45,602 bases of DNA from Bacteroides sp. Its GTDB lineage: Bacteria > Bacteroidota > Bacteroidia > Bacteroidales > Bacteroidaceae. The first letter of the stretch is position 1. Each line of letters starts with the position of its first letter. Of this stretch, positions 43,996-45,602 are shown in pieces. Below the pieces are notes generated by a model. It searched no databases. It had not been told where the DNA came from and saw only the letters and a program-made list of their open reading frames with translations. The DNA is taken from positions 1 through 45,602 of the forward strand of contig JAGATY010000007.1 of assembly GCA_017621035.1 (NCBI GenBank), in the 5' to 3' direction. The position numbers and the translations under genes are program-made.

Positions 43996-44025
43996 AAAAC
44001 AGCATGGTTAAGAGTGTGCAGTCTG

Positions 44026-45104
44026 CTATTCTTTACAAAGTATAACATGCTTCTCCCCATTTAATGAGCCAAAGATGCCCCAGCCATTTTCTACATTGGA
44101 ATGAATGTATGAGCTTTCTGCAAAATCGTTATCTGAAGTAATGCGATAAATCATCATGCTTTTGTAATAAAGGTAGAAGTCCTTAGGCATTGACTGTAAC
44201 TCTATAATCAAGTAACGCTTTTTCATGTCGCCGGCATTTACAACCGTATATGGAAGCCAAGACTTTACATCAAGCGTGTATTCTCCCCCATTAAACAGAT
44301 GGTCATCAAACACATTGGAAAAATAAGCACTCCATCCTCCCCATCCACGAGCAATGCAAGTGTCTTTAAAAATCTCATCCTCAGACTTATATACATCTTG
44401 ATAGTAATAATAATCATACTTTTCAACATACCCGGCATTTCTAACTTTCAGACGATAATAATTCTCCTCATCACCGGGATCTTTCAAACGTAGTTTAATA
44501 TGGGCTACAGAATCAGATGCTGCTGTTATCGTCATAGGATTATTGGTTGACTCCACAGAAACAGGTTCATATCTTACTTCACAATTCAGTACCTCCAGTT
44601 GCTGGGCTTTCAACACTGTTGTTTCCGTCTTGATTCCTTCTCCATCATCCGAATCGGCTATTGATACCTGAATATGGTCTCCTTCTGCAGGTCGGTAATT
44701 ACTATGATACATGTAAGTATTACTATTATATTATATTTCATTTCATACTGCTCACTTCCGTTTACCAATATGCTCACCTTAGCATATCTATAACTATACT
44801 CTTTCACCATTTCGTCATAGCTCCAGTCCTTCTCATCAGGATAGCTCCCACCAACTTGATGGTTCGGAATCCAGCAACCCAAGCCTTCACTATAGTAGTC
44901 ACGTGGTATGATAACAGGAGCCTCCGAGGAGAGATATGACTTTGAAACATAAAGAGTAAGCAATGAGTCCGGGGTTGCTATGCCATTGATAACCAGTGTT
45001 CGTTTATCATCACCATTCAGCCCATCTAAATCAATAACCTTCTCACAAGAAAGGGTCATAAGAAGGGTTACTACTAAGACTACTATCCATTTTACTCGCT
45101 TCAT
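44026..45104 (-). pseudogene. DUF4249 lipoprotein gene, frameshifted
   Basis: The first frame starts at 45104 (MKRVKWIVVLVVTLLMTLSC, lipobox Cys20, then EKVIDLD, typical of DUF4249). It reads VINGIATPDSLLTLYVSKS and loses the frame after EQYEMKYN. The second frame resumes with SNTYMYHSNYRPAEGDHIQVS and runs to 44026 (ILCKE). The break lies in the AT-rich run at about 44715-44740, which holds the short repeat TATAATATAATAG. DUF4249 proteins are outer-membrane partners of TonB-dependent receptors; the receptor end is directly upstream. Inactive unless the shift is a sequencing or phase event. Confidence 0.8.
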
Positions 45105-45109
45105 ACTCT

Positions 45110-45475
45110 TTAAAATTTAAGTGAATAACTGACTGAAGGCATGAAAGGAAGCAGGCAAACGCCTTTTAGCACTACTTTGTTTTTGTCATACCCCCAATAA
45201 ACATTAGAAACATTCAAGCGATTGTACAGATTATAAATAGAAAAACTGAGCGTACTCTCTATACTCTTTCCAAACAGTTTGCCATTCATGTGGCAATTCA
45301 TACTAACATCTAACCGATGTATGGCAGGCAATACATAGCCATTACGTTCTTTATAAGAACTCATAGGAAAGAATTTATAAATATGGTCGGGGAGATCCGG
45401 GGAAGGTGATTTTTCAAAGTTACCATGAATAAAGCTCACTCCACATAAATGACTACTATTATAACGTGAGTTCGG
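45110..45475 (-). pseudogene. C-terminal remnant of a TonB-dependent receptor
   Basis: About 120 codons in frame: LIPNSRYNSSHLCGVSFIHG at the 5' side, then GYVLPAIHRLDVSMN, SFSIYNLYNRLNV and the final aromatic strand FMPSVSYSLKF, the ending of an outer-membrane beta-barrel. Upstream the frame meets a TGA close to 45490, where the sequence becomes that of an insertion sequence. The 5' part of the gene is therefore cut off, at least within this window. It lies 5 bp before the DUF4249 gene, so both were one transport unit. Confidence 0.8.
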
Positions 45476-45487
45476 TATAAGAAAGTA

Positions 45488-45602
45488 TCATAAAAAGTAG
45501 TGGGAGTGAAAATTTATTTGTATCTTTATAGTGTCAAAATCAAAGTGTTACAAATAAAAATCACTCCCATGACTGACGCAAATTTAATAGAAATATTCTG
45601 TA
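45488..45602 (+). mobile_element. Left end of an insertion sequence, with the start of a transposase
   Basis: From about 45488 the sequence no longer fits the receptor. An ATG at 45569 opens a frame MTDANLIEIFC that runs off the window; the wording resembles Bacteroides IS transposases of the IS982/IS4-like kind, so the family is uncertain. Just upstream TGGGAGTGA (45501-45509) and TCACTCCCA (45561-45569) form an inverted repeat whose last base is the A of the start codon, and a TATCTTTA box (45521-45528) lies in the loop. The exact left boundary and target duplication cannot be fixed. Confidence 0.65.

Larger units (their letters stand above)
43380..44025. other. Repeat-rich intergenic region
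   Basis: 646 bp with no convincing gene. It holds palindrome array copy 2 (43628-43709), a CCCCCAAAAGTCCCCTCAACT / GAGGGGGAG stretch (43785-43822, in parts), three TTAACTTAT-type direct repeats (43848, 43871, 43893), and a large nested hairpin (43935-43995). Confidence 0.6.

Noticed and set aside
1-45602. tRNA, rRNA and riboswitch genes
   Set aside because: Intergenic regions were read on both strands and none gave a cloverleaf, rRNA-like sequence or a riboswitch core I could recognise; small RNAs cannot be excluded.

Overview
The window looks like a chromosomal segment of a gut Bacteroides or close relative. Three things point there: repeated promoters of the Bacteroides type (-33 TTTG, about 20 bp, -7 TAnnTTTG), few Shine-Dalgarno sites, and family content (rprXY, a second EF-G, fimbrillin, DUF4249 and DUF6261-like genes, surface lipoproteins with acidic residues after the lipid Cys). 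The species cannot be fixed from the sequence. No rRNA, tRNA or CRISPR array was found.

Layout. 1-7.3 kb is conserved core: the tail of a large secreted protein, the rpsF-rpsR-rplI operon, a MarR regulator, a 58-aa membrane protein, the RprX/RprY two-component system and an EF-G paralogue that lacks the catalytic His. 7.3-18.3 kb is metabolic and envelope housekeeping: a C26-M19 peptidase fusion, a membrane protein/ECF sigma/small membrane protein operon, a secreted phospholipase D-like enzyme, SlyD, a cysteine desulfidase-like protein, chorismate synthase and an M20 dipeptidase. 18.3-25.2 kb holds two tiny membrane proteins, an OmpA/PD40 lipoprotein, anmK, a YtxH-like protein, a decayed fimbrillin/Lcl gene and a DUF6261-like gene. 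25.4-30 kb is a more accessory, AT-richer stretch with an AAA-ATPase/PD-(D/E)XK protein, a helical-repeat protein and a CPBP protease. 30-34.6 kb is methylmalonyl-CoA mutase (mutA, mutB) with a four-helix-bundle gene inserted between the subunits. 34.7-43.4 kb holds a secreted protein, hemW, a lipoprotein operon and a secreted phosphoesterase. 43.4-45.6 kb is a decaying TonB receptor/DUF4249 locus cut by an insertion sequence that runs off the right end.

The best candidate for something undescribed is the minus-strand operon 41681-37129. It encodes three predicted surface lipoproteins: a frameshifted large all-beta protein, a BMP/PnrA-like solute-binding protein, and a fusion of a type I periplasmic-binding domain to a legumain-like (C13) asparaginyl endopeptidase with an intact His/Cys dyad. 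Binding proteins are present but no permease or ATPase, so this looks like a ligand-sensing or ligand-gated surface protease rather than a transporter.

The window is also rich in repeats. It has two inverted copies of a 22-bp-period array of four 16-bp palindromes (7.4 and 43.6 kb) and a 42-bp-period array that also reads as 14-residue peptide repeats (29.0 kb). A 41-bp minisatellite lies at 24.3 kb, three CACAGAGA-type inverted repeats at 11.3, 14.1 and 25.2 kb, and a 36-bp perfect inverted repeat around a 113-bp segment between divergent genes at 20.9-21.1 kb.
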